Below are positions 1 through 10,483 of a stretch of 27,696 bases of DNA, piece after piece. The DNA comes from CAYTSA01 sp964440345. Its GTDB lineage: Bacteria; Desulfobacterota; Desulfovibrionia; Desulfovibrionales; Desulfovibrionaceae. Location of the stretch: positions 1 through 27,696 of the forward strand of contig CAYTSA010000047.1 in assembly GCA_964440345.1 (NCBI GenBank), written 5' to 3'. The notes below the pieces were generated by a model. That model was not told the DNA's origin, ran no database searches, and saw nothing but the letters and a program-made list of their open reading frames with translations. How positions within the stretch are numbered: the stretch's first letter is position 1; each line of letters opens with the position of its first letter. The position numbers were made by a program, and so were the translations under genes.

Positions 1-165
1 TGGGCATAGCTCTAAACAGTTGAAATTGTTCGACTAAACGTTGGGACACTAGTGACCTAAAATAAAGAAGTATTTTTTTTACTCTAAAGGAAATCGACAG
101 ACTCCCGATGAGACGTTAGGGCGCCGGCGTCGCTGCAACTGAGCGGGCACGTATACGCTCATTTT

Positions 166-180
166 TGGCACGCAGATTGC
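166..180 (+). promoter_or_regulatory. Sigma-54 (-24/-12) promoter for the TPR gene
   Basis: TGGCAC at 166-171, five bases, then TTGC at 177-180 followed by T. The invariant GG (167-168) and GC (179-180) are exactly ten bases apart, as required for RpoN promoters, and the flanking bases also match the consensus. Transcription would start near 192, about 120 bases upstream of the TPR gene start at 312. The preceding 160 bases are AT-rich and carry an 8-bp palindrome, CACTAGTG (47-54), a possible enhancer-binding-protein site; that assignment is a guess. Confidence 0.75.
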
Positions 181-203
181 TACAGTTCTCGCGCAGGCAC
201 ACA

Positions 204-284
204 GCCCGGAAAAAAACGCCGGGCAACAAGCTGGCAATCCTGCGAGCAGTCTGCGTCCCAGCATTATCCCGGCGGGGAGCCGGG
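204..284 (+). promoter_or_regulatory. Two GC-rich hairpins in the 5' UTR of the TPR gene
   Basis: Hairpin 1 pairs GCCCGG (204-209) with CCGGGC (219-224) around an A-rich loop. Hairpin 2 pairs CCCGGC (268-273) with GCCGGG (279-284) around a 5-base loop. Both lie between the inferred sigma-54 start site and the ribosome binding site GGAGGGG (about 299-305). Neither is followed by a T tract, so neither looks like an intrinsic terminator. They could affect leader stability or translation; this is inference. Confidence 0.35.
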
Positions 285-311
285 GAAAACGACCTGACGG
301 AGGGGAACATC

Positions 312-884
312 ATGAGCAGTCATCTCGACTACGAAATCAACAAGGAACTGGGCGAATGTTACCTGTTCATGGGCGATCTGGAAAAGGCTGAAGAGTACTA
401 CCAGAAAGCCGCGAGCAGCAACGGCGTGCACCCAGACCCGTATCTGGGCCTCGCCACTGTCGCCATTCAACGAGGCGACATGGACAACGCCATGGCCATG
501 TACGCCAAGGCCGCCGACATCGAATGCTCTGATAAAGCAGTTGCCGGCATGGCCCTGGTGGAGATGGAAAAGGGCATGAATGAAGACGCCCTGGCCCATT
601 TTGAGCAAGCCTTGTCCATGAACCCGGAAAACGTGGTGGCCATCTATGGGCTCATCCAGGTTGCGCATGCGTGCGGCCGGCTGGAAGACGCGTTGCCGTA
701 TCTGAACAACTGTCTGGCTGTGAATCCGCACAAGGACGACGTCCGCTTTACTCTGGCCGGGTGCTTGGCTTCTCTGAACCGTGAGGCAGAGGCTGTAGAG
801 CACCTGGAACAGTTGCTGGAGCGCGACCCGTCCAATGCAGCCGCCGAAGAGCTGCTGGGGCAGCTCACCGTGCGTATGAGCTGA
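312..884 (+). CDS. TPR-repeat protein
   Basis: This 190-residue protein is made almost entirely of tetratricopeptide repeats, helical hairpins that mediate protein-protein contacts. Repeat-like units begin near residues 2, 36, 69, 104 and 138, with typical spacing of small and aromatic residues (for example LGECYLFMGDLEKAEEYYQKA, here cut into its parts: GECYLFMGDLEKAEEYY). No signal peptide or membrane segment is visible, so it is probably cytoplasmic. The ATG at 312 is preferred because a strong GGAGGGG precedes it by about 6 bases; an in-frame ATG at 165 lies inside the sigma-54 promoter and would be untranslated. The gene stands alone and ends facing the SRAP gene. Its partner is unknown; the sigma-54 promoter suggests regulated expression with motility, stress or nitrogen functions, which I cannot narrow down. 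Confidence 0.85.
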   Translation: MSSHLDYEINKELGECYLFMGDLEKAEEYYQKAASSNGVHPDPYLGLATVAIQRGDMDNAMAMYAKAADIECSDKAVAGMALVEMEKGMNEDALAHFEQALSMNPENVVAIYGLIQVAHACGRLEDALPYLNNCLAVNPHKDDVRFTLAGCLASLNREAEAVEHLEQLLERDPSNAAAEELLGQLTVRMS

Positions 885-914
885 CGATTTTTCGCACTTC
901 TCCCCTCCCCATTT

Positions 915-956
915 GGTTTTCCGGCTTCCGGCGCGGGGCTTGGAAGCCGGGAAACC
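915..956. terminator. Strong hairpin between convergent genes
   Basis: A 15-bp stem (915-929 with 942-956), perfect except for one G-T pair, closes a 12-base loop between the convergent TPR and SRAP genes. Position and symmetry suggest a bidirectional terminator. Neither strand has a clear T tract after the stem, so it may act as a 3'-end stabiliser or need help from Rho. Confidence 0.5.
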
Positions 957-1028
957 ATCTCTCGAAGCACTTGAGGTGAGAGGCGGAACGACAGCCAGAG
1001 CAAGGCGGAGCAGCTGTGATGCACGCGC

Positions 1029-1667
1029 TTACACTGGAAGCAGAGTCTTTTTCTGCACCGGTGCTGCGAACATGGATTCAGCCGGGTAGGGAGCCAGAAG
1101 ATTGACCAAGCTCTCGGGCTCAGCCGTGTTCTGCAGCCACGTTGCGTAGTCCTGCTGCGCCAGGATCACGGGCATGCGGTCGTGTATGGACGCCACGGCG
1201 CTGTTGGCCGCAGTGGTAATGATAGTGAAGGTGCGCAGCGTCTTGCCCTCCGGCGAGGTCCAGCTTTCCCAAAGTCCGGCCATAGCAAAAGGCTCGTCAT
1301 TGCCCACGCACAAGGCGTAGGGCTGTTTGTTTTTTCCGTCCTCCAGTTTTTTCCACTCATAGAACCGGTTCGCAGGGACCAGACATCGCCGGCGCTTGAA
1401 AGCAGCCCGAAAAGAGGGCTTTTCGGCCACGGTTTCAGCCCGGGCGTTGATCATTCGGGCGCCTGTCTTGGGGTCCTTGGCCCAGTGGGGGACCAGGCCC
1501 CAGCGAAACAAGGCAAGCTCGCGCTCGTCAGGCGCCGGCTGGTAAATCACAGGCGCGTCCGTGCCGGGAAAGATGTTGTGCTGCGGTTCATAGTCTGCGG
1601 CGCGGGTCAAACTGTACACTTCTTCCGCCTGGGGCCTGGGGATGGAAAAGCCGAATCTGCCGCACAT
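1029..1667 (-). CDS. SRAP-family abasic-site DNA-crosslink protein (YedK/HMCES type)
   Basis: A 212-residue SOS-response-associated-peptidase family protein. The family covalently caps abasic sites in single-stranded DNA through a thiazolidine bond to the N-terminal cysteine exposed after Met removal, shielding the lesion from strand breakage. The protein starts MCGRFG with Cys2 in place. Other family positions are visible: the NARAE motif (N74-E78), the FYEW motif with E104, and the HDRMP motif with H162. The start at 1667 is fixed by the obligatory MCGRF and by AAAGGA just upstream; open frame further upstream has no family similarity. It is divergent from an exonuclease-like gene, and a shared DNA-repair context is plausible. 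I saw no convincing LexA box in the 148-bp shared upstream region. Confidence 0.93.
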   Translation of the reverse strand: MCGRFGFSIPRPQAEEVYSLTRAADYEPQHNIFPGTDAPVIYQPAPDERELALFRWGLVPHWAKDPKTGARMINARAETVAEKPSFRAAFKRRRCLVPANRFYEWKKLEDGKNKQPYALCVGNDEPFAMAGLWESWTSPEGKTLRTFTIITTAANSAVASIHDRMPVILAQQDYATWLQNTAEPESLVNLLAPYPAESMFAAPVQKKTLLPV

Positions 1668-1784
1668 ACAAGCACATCCTTTGTGTACCGTTATCAGAAG
1701 TTTGAAAAAACTATTCTGCAGGCGGCTGTTTATCCGTCGCCAGCGCCGGCTTGCCACTTGCCGCCAATGTCCGTATGGTCTGTC

Positions 1785-1805
1785 CCGCCGGGTTCTTTCC
1801 GGCGG
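1785..1805 (+). promoter_or_regulatory. Hairpin overlapping the ribosome binding site of the exonuclease-like gene
   Basis: CCGCCGG (1785-1791) pairs perfectly with CCGGCGG (1799-1805) around a 7-base loop. The 3' arm contains GGCGG, the only purine-rich candidate Shine-Dalgarno sequence before the ATG at 1816. Folding would hide it, so translation may be weak or controlled. No experimental support is visible. Confidence 0.4.
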
Positions 1806-1815
1806 AAACATCGCC

Positions 1816-2679
1816 ATGCTTGAACATACCTTTTGCCACATTCCATCGATAGGGGTCAAAACCGAGTCCCGCCTGTGGGAGGCAGGCCTCCGGAACTGGT
1901 CGGACCTGGAACACTCCTTGGGCAACGGGGGCGCCGCGCCTCTGGGCCGGGCGAGTAAGGAACTGGTGCGGGACAATCTGGCTGCTTCCGTGGACAGACT
2001 GTCTGCAGGCGACGCAAATTGGTTCGGGGAGCGGCTGCTTCCGGCCGAGCAGTGGCGGCTCTACGCTGATTTCATGGACCAAGCCGCCTACGTGGACATT
2101 GAGACCACGGGAACGGCGCCGCCGTCCAACCACATCACCACCATAGCCCTGTACGATGGGACGGACGTGAAAACGTATGTCTGGGGCGACAATCTGGAAC
2201 AGTTTGCCGACGACATTTTGCAGTACAAACTGCTGGTGACCTTCAACGGCCGCTGTTTTGACGCCCCGTTTATCGAAAAATCCCTGAAAATACAGCTTCC
2301 TAAGGCTCACTTGGATTTGCGCAACGTACTCAAGGCCGCAGGCGTGACTGGCGGGCTGAAAAAGGCGGAAAAGCACTTTGGCCTGGACAGAGGCGAACTG
2401 GACGGCGTGGACGGCTACTGGGCCGTGCTGCTATGGCGCGAATACCGCAACCTGGGCAAGGAAAGGTTTCTGCGCACCTTACTGGCCTACAATATAGAAG
2501 ACGTTCTCAGTTTGGAGGCTTTGGCTTCCCGGGCGTTTAACATCCTGGCCGGTCAGACTCTGGTGGGCGGCTCTCGGCTGCTGGAGGAAAAGCCTGTAGC
2601 CCCCAGCCCCATACAGCCGGACCCCCGGGCCATGGACCTCATCAGCCGCAAGTACGCCAACGCTTTACGAAGGCGCTAG
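1816..2679 (+). CDS. DEDDy-type ribonuclease H-like exonuclease (YprB family)
   Basis: A 287-residue protein with an RNase H-fold 3'-5' exonuclease domain (RNase_H_2/YprB-like). Catalytic motifs are visible in order: DIETTG (D94, E96), TFNGRCFDAPF (D149) and AYNIEDVLSL (Y225, D229), giving the DEDDy arrangement with two metal-binding clusters. The first 85 residues (LEHTFCHIPSIGVKTESRLW) form the N-terminal segment typical of these stand-alone proteins. The ATG at 1816 is chosen because homology starts there; open frame back to 1642 overlaps the divergent SRAP gene and is basic and unconserved in look. The substrate is not established for the family; DNA or RNA processing is likely. The stop codon lies in the terminal bases of repeat copy A. 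Confidence 0.85.
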   Translation: MLEHTFCHIPSIGVKTESRLWEAGLRNWSDLEHSLGNGGAAPLGRASKELVRDNLAASVDRLSAGDANWFGERLLPAEQWRLYADFMDQAAYVDIETTGTAPPSNHITTIALYDGTDVKTYVWGDNLEQFADDILQYKLLVTFNGRCFDAPFIEKSLKIQLPKAHLDLRNVLKAAGVTGGLKKAEKHFGLDRGELDGVDGYWAVLLWREYRNLGKERFLRTLLAYNIEDVLSLEALASRAFNILAGQTLVGGSRLLEEKPVAPSPIQPDPRAMDLISRKYANALRRR

Positions 2680-2828
2680 CGCATTTTCGCGTTGAGACAA
2701 CGCTCGCTTCTGAAACAATATCCAATTGTTTCAAGACAATGTATAGTTCTGAGAGCACAAATTGGGTAGCATTGTCTTGCTCCAAATAATAAGAGCATCT
2801 AATCATTTTCAATGTTGCAATGCTCTAG
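2675..2828 (+). mobile_element. MITE-like structured repeat, copy A
   Basis: A 150-bp element filling the gap between two convergent genes. It recurs inverted at 25991-26232. The first 45 bases (2675-2719) are identical in both copies; the rest is similar with substitutions. Ends are imperfect inverted repeats: CTAGCGCATT at the left and AATGCTCTAG at the right. Internal hairpins include GCGTTG-AGA-CAACGC (2689-2703) and TGAAACAAT paired with ATTGTTTCA (2711-2733); the second is kept in copy B as a 10-bp stem with one changed pair. It has no coding capacity. TA at both ends would suit an IS630/Tc1-like TA target, but this is inference. It could also serve as a bidirectional terminator. Confidence 0.75.
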
Positions 2829-3319
2829 AATGGAGCGGGTTTTTCAATGCATCGGCCCAGCTCGCCGGCCAGCAAAAGAGGCCGGCTTTCCAGCGCCAGT
2901 TTCTCAATATTTTCTCGCGTGGTTTGCCTGAAGGGCGCGGCCCTGGCCTGGCCGGAAACGTCCACGTGCAGCAGCACTAATTCACTCACCGCCAGCAGTG
3001 CATTGTCCCCTTCCCTGGTCATGCGGTGCAGCAGCCGCATGCGCTTGTCGTCTACGCCGGCAACCAAGGCTTGTATACTAAGAATATCTCCCTCGCGGGC
3101 CTCGCTCAGGTAGCGGATGTGCGCCTCAACAGTGAAAGCGGAAACTGTGTGCACGGCCCTTGAGTCTGGGTCCAGCCCCACAGCGTCCAGCACCAGGTCC
3201 GTTGCGCAGCCAAAGAGGTGGACATACCACGCCTCGTTCAGGTGGCCATTGTAGTCCAGCCATTCAGGGATCACTCTGTCTGTATGAATGCATTGCGAGA
3301 GCACGCTCCATGAAAGCAC
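2825..3319 (-). CDS. Hot-dog-fold acyl-CoA thioesterase family protein
   Basis: A 164-residue single-domain hot-dog thioesterase. The diagnostic stretch VIPEWLDYNGHLNEAWYV (residues 16-33) matches the family that includes betainyl-CoA thioesterases and 4-hydroxybenzoyl-CoA-type enzymes; the conserved D/N-G-H-N cluster carries the catalytic region. The fold would hydrolyse an acyl-CoA thioester in the cytoplasm; the substrate cannot be read from sequence. The start is a GTG at 3319, ten bases after the upstream gene's stop, with a modest GAGAG before it; a GTG at 3304 is an alternative. It is the last gene of the minus-strand operon begun by the hybrid kinase at 7991. Its TAG stop (2825-2827) lies in the end of repeat copy A. 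Confidence 0.8.
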   Translation of the reverse strand: MLSWSVLSQCIHTDRVIPEWLDYNGHLNEAWYVHLFGCATDLVLDAVGLDPDSRAVHTVSAFTVEAHIRYLSEAREGDILSIQALVAGVDDKRMRLLHRMTREGDNALLAVSELVLLHVDVSGQARAAPFRQTTRENIEKLALESRPLLLAGELGRCIEKPAPF

Positions 3320-3329
3320 ACCCGGGCTC

Positions 3330-3764
3330 TCAGCGCAAGCGCGAGAGCAGAGCCAGCCGCGGCGGGTGCAGCTTAGCTACGTCCGGGTGGTCTGCCGAAT
3401 AAAGCAGCATGTTGCCGCCTGTGCGGTCGTGGGTGAGGTAGAAGCCCTGGTAGACGCCGGGCAGGGGGGCGCGGCCGTCCCAGTCAAAGGGAATTTCAAG
3501 GACAAGCGAGGAGTATGCGCCCACTGCCTGGGAGGCGAGGCCGCGGGAAAGCCATTTGCCGAGAACGCGGGGGTTGTCGTAAATAATGCTGATGGCCGCA
3601 CGCCAGAACGAGGCCTGTTTTTCCACGTAGCCTTCCACCAGGGCAACGCCAGTGGAATAGTAGGCAGCCCCGGCCAGGCGTTTTTCTGCGCTGTGCGCCA
3701 CGGCCAGCTCGGCGTCAGCCAGGTTGGCGGAGTCGTCCAGTTTCCAAGAACCGCTCAGGTCCAT
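3330..3764 (-). CDS. Uncharacterised 144-residue protein
   Basis: I do not recognise a family. The protein is soluble-looking, with no signal peptide and no clear membrane span. The first half is rich in Ala and Glu and probably helical; the second half (from about residue 88) has alternating hydrophobic and aromatic residues (LVLEIPFDWDG, GVYQGFYLTHDR) suggesting beta structure. It sits 20 bases after the HD-GYP regulator and 10 bases before the thioesterase, so it is very likely co-transcribed. No good ribosome binding site precedes the ATG at 3764, which hints at coupling with the upstream gene. Codon use resembles its neighbours, so this is probably a real gene. Confidence 0.65.
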   Translation of the reverse strand: MDLSGSWKLDDSANLADAELAVAHSAEKRLAGAAYYSTGVALVEGYVEKQASFWRAAISIIYDNPRVLGKWLSRGLASQAVGAYSSLVLEIPFDWDGRAPLPGVYQGFYLTHDRTGGNMLLYSADHPDVAKLHPPRLALLSRLR

Positions 3765-3784
3765 GGAGGCAGTATACCAACCCG

Positions 3785-4838
3785 CTAGTAGGCAATCAAT
3801 TCCTGGATGAGGTGCTGCGAAAATTCATTGTCGTCAGTGTGGCGATTATGGATGGCGAGCACGTCGTCAAAGTGGGCTTTAAAGACGTCAATAAGATCGG
3901 GGTCGAAATGGGTTGCCCGGTCTTTTATCATTACTTCCAAGGCTCTTTCCGGCTCCCAGGGTTCTTTGTACGGTCGTTTTGAGGTGAGGGCGTCAAAGAC
4001 GTCGGCCAGGCAGCAGATGCGCCCCTCCAGTGGGATTTCAGAATTGCCCAACCCCATGGGGTAGCCGGTTCCGTCCCATTTTTCGTGATGGCTGTGGGCA
4101 ATGATACGGCCAGCGTCCAGCAGCTTGGAGTGGCTGTTGGACATGATCTGGGCGCCGATCTGGGCGTGGGTTTTCATGATGCGCCATTCGTCTACGTCCA
4201 GTTTGCCTGGCTTGAGCAAGATGCGGTCGGGGATGCCGATTTTTCCAATGTCGTGCATGGTGCTTGCCAGGCCCATGCGTTCGGCTGCTTCCTGGGACTG
4301 CCCGGCCTTGAGGGCCACGAGCTTGACGTATTCGCGGATGCGGACAATGTGCATGCCGGTGTCAGTGTCCCGCAGTTCGGCGGCCATGGCCAGCCGAATG
4401 ATGATCTCCCGAGAGCGTTCCCGGACCTTCTGCTCCAGATACAGGTTTTGTTCCTGCAGTCCTTCCTTGGTCAGCTTCAGGTCCAGGTGGGTGCGAACCC
4501 GCATTTTTATTTCAGCTATTTCGAAAGGTTTAGTAATATAGTCAACGCCGCCGGCTTCAAATCCTTCTGTCTTGTTGGAGATGTCGTCCATGGCGGTAAG
4601 GAACATGACTGGAATGCCTCGCGTTATGGGGTCAGCCTGAAGCCGGCGGCAAACTTCGTAGCCGTCCATGCCGGGCATCATAACGTCCAGCAGCAACAGG
4701 TCTGGGGGCCGTTTTTCTACCGCTTTGAGCGCGGCTTCGCCGTTCAGGGCGACTGAAAGCTTGTATTCACCCTGTAGGGCTTCCACGAGCAGGTCGATGT
4801 TGGCCTTGGTGTCGTCCACAAGCAAAATGCGGCAGTCG

Positions 4839-4852
<14 letters not shown>
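3785..4852 (-). CDS. Response regulator with HD-GYP c-di-GMP phosphodiesterase output
   Basis: A 355-residue RpfG-like regulator. Residues 7-120 form a receiver with phospho-acceptor D56 (LLLLDVMMPGMDGYE), an acidic pocket and K108. A helical linker (about 125-155) leads to an HD-GYP domain (about 155-345) with metal-binding HD (H200, D201, in MHDIGKIGIPDR), H229, HSHHEKWDGTGYP (H253-P265, GYP at 263-265) and LADVFDALTSKRPY. All key residues are present, so phosphodiesterase activity that degrades c-di-GMP is expected. Its start overlaps the 3' end of the hybrid kinase gene by 14 bases, implying translational coupling and a kinase-regulator pair. Overall role: converting the kinase's signal into lower c-di-GMP, probably favouring motility. 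Confidence 0.95.
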
Positions 4853-7991
<3,139 letters not shown>

Positions 7992-8105
7992 GGCAGGCTG
8001 CGATTTGCAAGTAAAGAAGTACGGTTATCATCACAGAGGGGCGCGTACTGCGCACTATCCGCCAAGTGTCTTGCAGATTTGCTAGAGGCCAACCAAGGAG
8101 GATGC

Positions 8106-8426
8106 ATGGGACTGCGAGGTCTTCGGTTTTTCGCTTATGTTTCCGGCGTGGCGGAAGCTGTGGTGGAAGACGTGGAAAACAGCTTCGACTTCGACTCTGT
8201 GGCTTGGAGCAACGGCGTACTGGAAGCTGACAAAGAGGGCGGCTGGATATTTGCCGACGAGTTCGTTTCTCTGGTGCAGCAACATATGGACACGACTGGC
8301 GCCGGCAAGGCCGACGTTATTGACCACGACGACTGGACCATGCAGCGCTGGGAGTTCACGCATGATGCGGTTGAGGTTAAGGAGATTCCGCTTAATGACG
8401 TGTTGGAAAGATACAACCAGGAGTAA
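8106..8426 (+). CDS. Uncharacterised 106-residue acidic protein
   Basis: I do not recognise a family. The start is well supported: AAGGAGG at 8095-8101 lies four bases before the ATG at 8106. The protein is acidic, with many Asp/Glu residues and no signal peptide, membrane span or cysteine motif. The N-terminus LRFFAYVSGVAEAVVEDV looks like an alpha/beta start; SVAWSNGVLEADKEGGWIFAD is beta-rich. It is transcribed divergently from the hybrid kinase, with about 110 bases between them, and ends directly at the tandem repeat next to the assembly gap. The clear ribosome binding site and normal codon use argue that it is expressed. Confidence 0.65.
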   Translation: MGLRGLRFFAYVSGVAEAVVEDVENSFDFDSVAWSNGVLEADKEGGWIFADEFVSLVQQHMDTTGAGKADVIDHDDWTMQRWEFTHDAVEVKEIPLNDVLERYNQE

Positions 8427-8427
8427 C

Positions 8428-8772
8428 CGACCAGGCTGGCAATATGGGGCCGCCTGCTGCGTTGCTTCAAGATCGCCAAAGGCTCGCGTATTGNNNNNNN
8501 NNNNNNNNNNNNNNNNNNNNNNNNNNNNNNNNNNNNNNNNNNNNNNNNNNNNNNNNNNNNNNNNNNNNNNNNNNNNNNNNNNNNNNNNNNNNNCGCCCCC
8601 GTCTTGCCAGCCTGGTCAATCGCAATATGGGGCCGCCTGCTGCGTTGCTTCAAGATCGCCAAAGGCTCGCGTATTGGTTATACGCGTCGCCCTTGGCGTT
8701 CTTTTGCGCCTTGCATCCGCCCCCGTCTTGCCAGCCTGGTCAATCGCAATATGGGGCCGCCTGCTGCGTTGC
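8428..8772. repeat. 124-bp tandem repeat interrupted by an assembly gap
   Basis: One full 124-bp unit (8594-8717) is followed by 55 bases of a next unit (8718-8772), and a further partial unit (8441-8493) precedes the gap. Identity between overlapping parts is complete or nearly so. The unit contains small hairpins, for example CGCGTAT paired with ATACGCG in the copy near 8668-8686 and GGCG/CGCC further on. Since 124 is not a multiple of three, a continuous repetitive protein is unlikely. Copy number is unknown because the gap falls inside the array. The array separates the small orphan gene from the pyk terminator. No gene is visible in 8427-8852. Confidence 0.85.
8494..8593. other. Assembly gap (100 Ns)
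   Basis: Exactly 100 unknown bases, the usual placeholder for a gap of unknown length. It is flanked on both sides by the same 124-bp repeat unit, which explains why the assembly broke here. Confidence 0.98.
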
Positions 8773-8783
8773 GGCGCTGCATG

Positions 8784-8818
8784 AAAAAGAACCGCCGCCC
8801 CGGATACCGGAGCGGCGG
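8784..8818 (-). terminator. Intrinsic terminator of pyruvate kinase
   Basis: On the minus strand a GC-rich stem (8812-8818 with 8792-8798, plus inner CCGG/CCGG around an ATA loop) is followed by TTCTTTTT. This is a classic Rho-independent terminator about 35 bases after the pyk stop at 8853. Confidence 0.85.
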
Positions 8819-8852
8819 CGTTTGCATTTTGCGTAGCGCGTTTTCGCGATTG

Positions 8853-10271
8853 CTACTTGTGGTAGATTTTCACTTCGTTGGTCATCACCCTGGCCTGCCC
8901 CGGGGTCGGCTGGCCTGAAGTGATGATGACGTTTTCCCCGGGCTTGACGCCTTCGAAGTTGTGGACGAAATGTTCGGCCCGCTCCACATGGCTTTCGATG
9001 TCCATATTGACCAGGTGCGGGTTGACGCCCCAGAAGAAGTTTAGATATTTCATTACCTTGTTTTCTGTCGTGAGGGCGTGGACCGGTTGGGCCGGCCGGC
9101 GGCTGGACATAAGCCGGGCTGTGGACCCGGACGTGGAGTGGCAGACCAGGGCTTTGGAGTCGGCGTTGTCAGCCAGCAAGCAGGCGGCGTAAGTCAGGTA
9201 CTTGGCCAGGTTCTTTTCTTTCTTGGGGGTAAAGGGGCCCTGGGTTCGTTCCAGATAGTAGGTTTCCGCGTTGGTGGCCACTTCGTTCATGAACTTGACC
9301 GCTTCCACCGGGTAGGCGCCAATGGCGGTTTCCTCAGAGAGCATCAGGCAGTCTGCCCCGTCCAAGACAGCGTTGGCCACGTCTGTGGACTCTGCGCGGG
9401 TGGGCAAAGGGTTGTGGACCATGGAGAGGAGCATCTGGGTGGCCACAATGGTCGCTTTCTGCTTGTGCCGGGCGGCGCGGATGATCCGTTTCTGGATAAC
9501 CGGCACCATGGCCAGCGGGCATTCCAGGCCAAGGTCGCCGCGGGCGACCATAACCGCGTCTGTAACTTCCAAAATGGCGTCCAGGTTGTCCACAGCGTTT
9601 TGGCGTTCCAACTTTGCCACCACCGGAATCCACTTGCCGTGGGAATCGATTTCTCGCTTGAGGTCTTCGATATCGTCCTTGGTCTGCACAAAGGAGAGAG
9701 CCACAGCGTCGAGTCCGACCTCCAGACCCTCGTGCAGGTCTTTGCGGTCCTTGTCCGTCATGGCGGCGATGGGGTGGTGTTTGCCGGGAAAGGCAATGCC
9801 CTTGTGGGACGTCAGGGCGCCGCTGTTCTGTGCTTCAAGTTCAACAACCGTGTCGCTTTTGATCACTCGTGAGACTTTGAACTGGAGCATGCCGTCTGAG
9901 AGCGAAACAGGCATGCCTACGTCCAGGCCTTTGAACAATTCTGGGAAGTCCAGCTCCAGATAGGGTATGTCATTGTCGTCGCGCAGGTCCGGGGGGCCCA
10001 GTAGCACCAATTGGCCCTTTGCTATCTTCAGCGGAGAGCCTTTGACTTCGCCGATGCGCGTTTTGGGGCCGCACAGGTCGCCCATGGCGGTGAGAGGCGT
10101 GTTCAGTTCGTCCTCCAGCTTACGAATGATGCGGATGGTCGGCTCGAAATCCACAGCAGCAGCGTGGGAGAAGTTCAGTCGAAAAATCCGCACCCCGTAC
10201 TCGACCATAGCTTTCATGGCGGCGTGGTTGGCGGATTGGGGGCCCAGCGTAGCAATAATTTTGGTGCGCAT
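8853..10271 (-). CDS. pyk: Pyruvate kinase
   Basis: A 472-residue enzyme of usual length for bacterial pyruvate kinase, converting phosphoenolpyruvate and ADP to pyruvate and ATP at the end of glycolysis. Visible motifs: MRTKIIATLGP at the start, RLNFSH (substrate/phosphate site), GPKTRIGE, the catalytic lysine in VVAKLERQNAVDN, the metal-site motif MVARGDLGLE, and PTRAESTDVANAVLDGAD. The usual SGETA is SEETA here. A C-terminal regulatory domain follows (about residues 345-472). The start at 10271 has GGAGG eight bases upstream and matches the family start; open frame continues upstream without similarity. It is monocistronic with its own terminator. The 289-bp region before the next gene holds its promoter, for which I could not find convincing -35/-10 boxes. 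Confidence 0.96.
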   Translation of the reverse strand: MRTKIIATLGPQSANHAAMKAMVEYGVRIFRLNFSHAAAVDFEPTIRIIRKLEDELNTPLTAMGDLCGPKTRIGEVKGSPLKIAKGQLVLLGPPDLRDDNDIPYLELDFPELFKGLDVGMPVSLSDGMLQFKVSRVIKSDTVVELEAQNSGALTSHKGIAFPGKHHPIAAMTDKDRKDLHEGLEVGLDAVALSFVQTKDDIEDLKREIDSHGKWIPVVAKLERQNAVDNLDAILEVTDAVMVARGDLGLECPLAMVPVIQKRIIRAARHKQKATIVATQMLLSMVHNPLPTRAESTDVANAVLDGADCLMLSEETAIGAYPVEAVKFMNEVATNAETYYLERTQGPFTPKKEKNLAKYLTYAACLLADNADSKALVCHSTSGSTARLMSSRRPAQPVHALTTENKVMKYLNFFWGVNPHLVNMDIESHVERAEHFVHNFEGVKPGENVIITSGQPTPGQARVMTNEVKIYHK

Positions 10272-10483
10272 TGATGTCCTCCGGGAGAGCAGAGCGTAGG
10301 TTACTGGCAATTGGCAAGCAGGATTCATGTGTAACACCTTTTTTGGCCGCCGTACATTGCTGTTGCGTGACGTCGTGCGTCGGGATGATGAAAAACAGCA
10401 TTTTCCTTGTGACAAAATAGCGGCGGCAATGTAAAGTCCGGACCTTTGCGCCGCCGGACGCCGGCAGCCGGTGGAAGCAGTAA

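Noticed and set aside
165..311. N-terminal extension of the TPR protein from an ATG at 165
   Set aside because: The ATG lies inside the sigma-54 promoter, upstream of the predicted transcript start, and a strong ribosome binding site precedes the ATG at 312.
1182..1823. Plus-strand open frame across the SRAP gene
   Set aside because: It is the shadow of the conserved SRAP coding sequence on the minus strand, with no recognisable domain.
2786..2815. Fur-box-like AATCATTTTCAAT segment in repeat copy A
   Set aside because: It matches too few positions of the Fur consensus, and it is part of the repeat rather than a gene upstream region (both neighbours end here).
8604..8918. Arg/Pro-rich reading frames across the tandem array
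   Set aside because: The 124-bp unit is not a multiple of three, frames change with each unit, and they overlap the pyk terminator and the assembly gap.
10305..10320. Possible sigma-54 promoter upstream of the single-domain regulator
   Set aside because: GG-N10-GC spacing is present, but the -12 box reads AAGC instead of TTGC and it lies about 240 bases from the gene.
10403..10420. TTGTGACAAAAT as a Rex/CRP-type operator upstream of pyk
   Set aside because: Only one half-site is present; the inverted partner TCACAA is missing at the right spacing.
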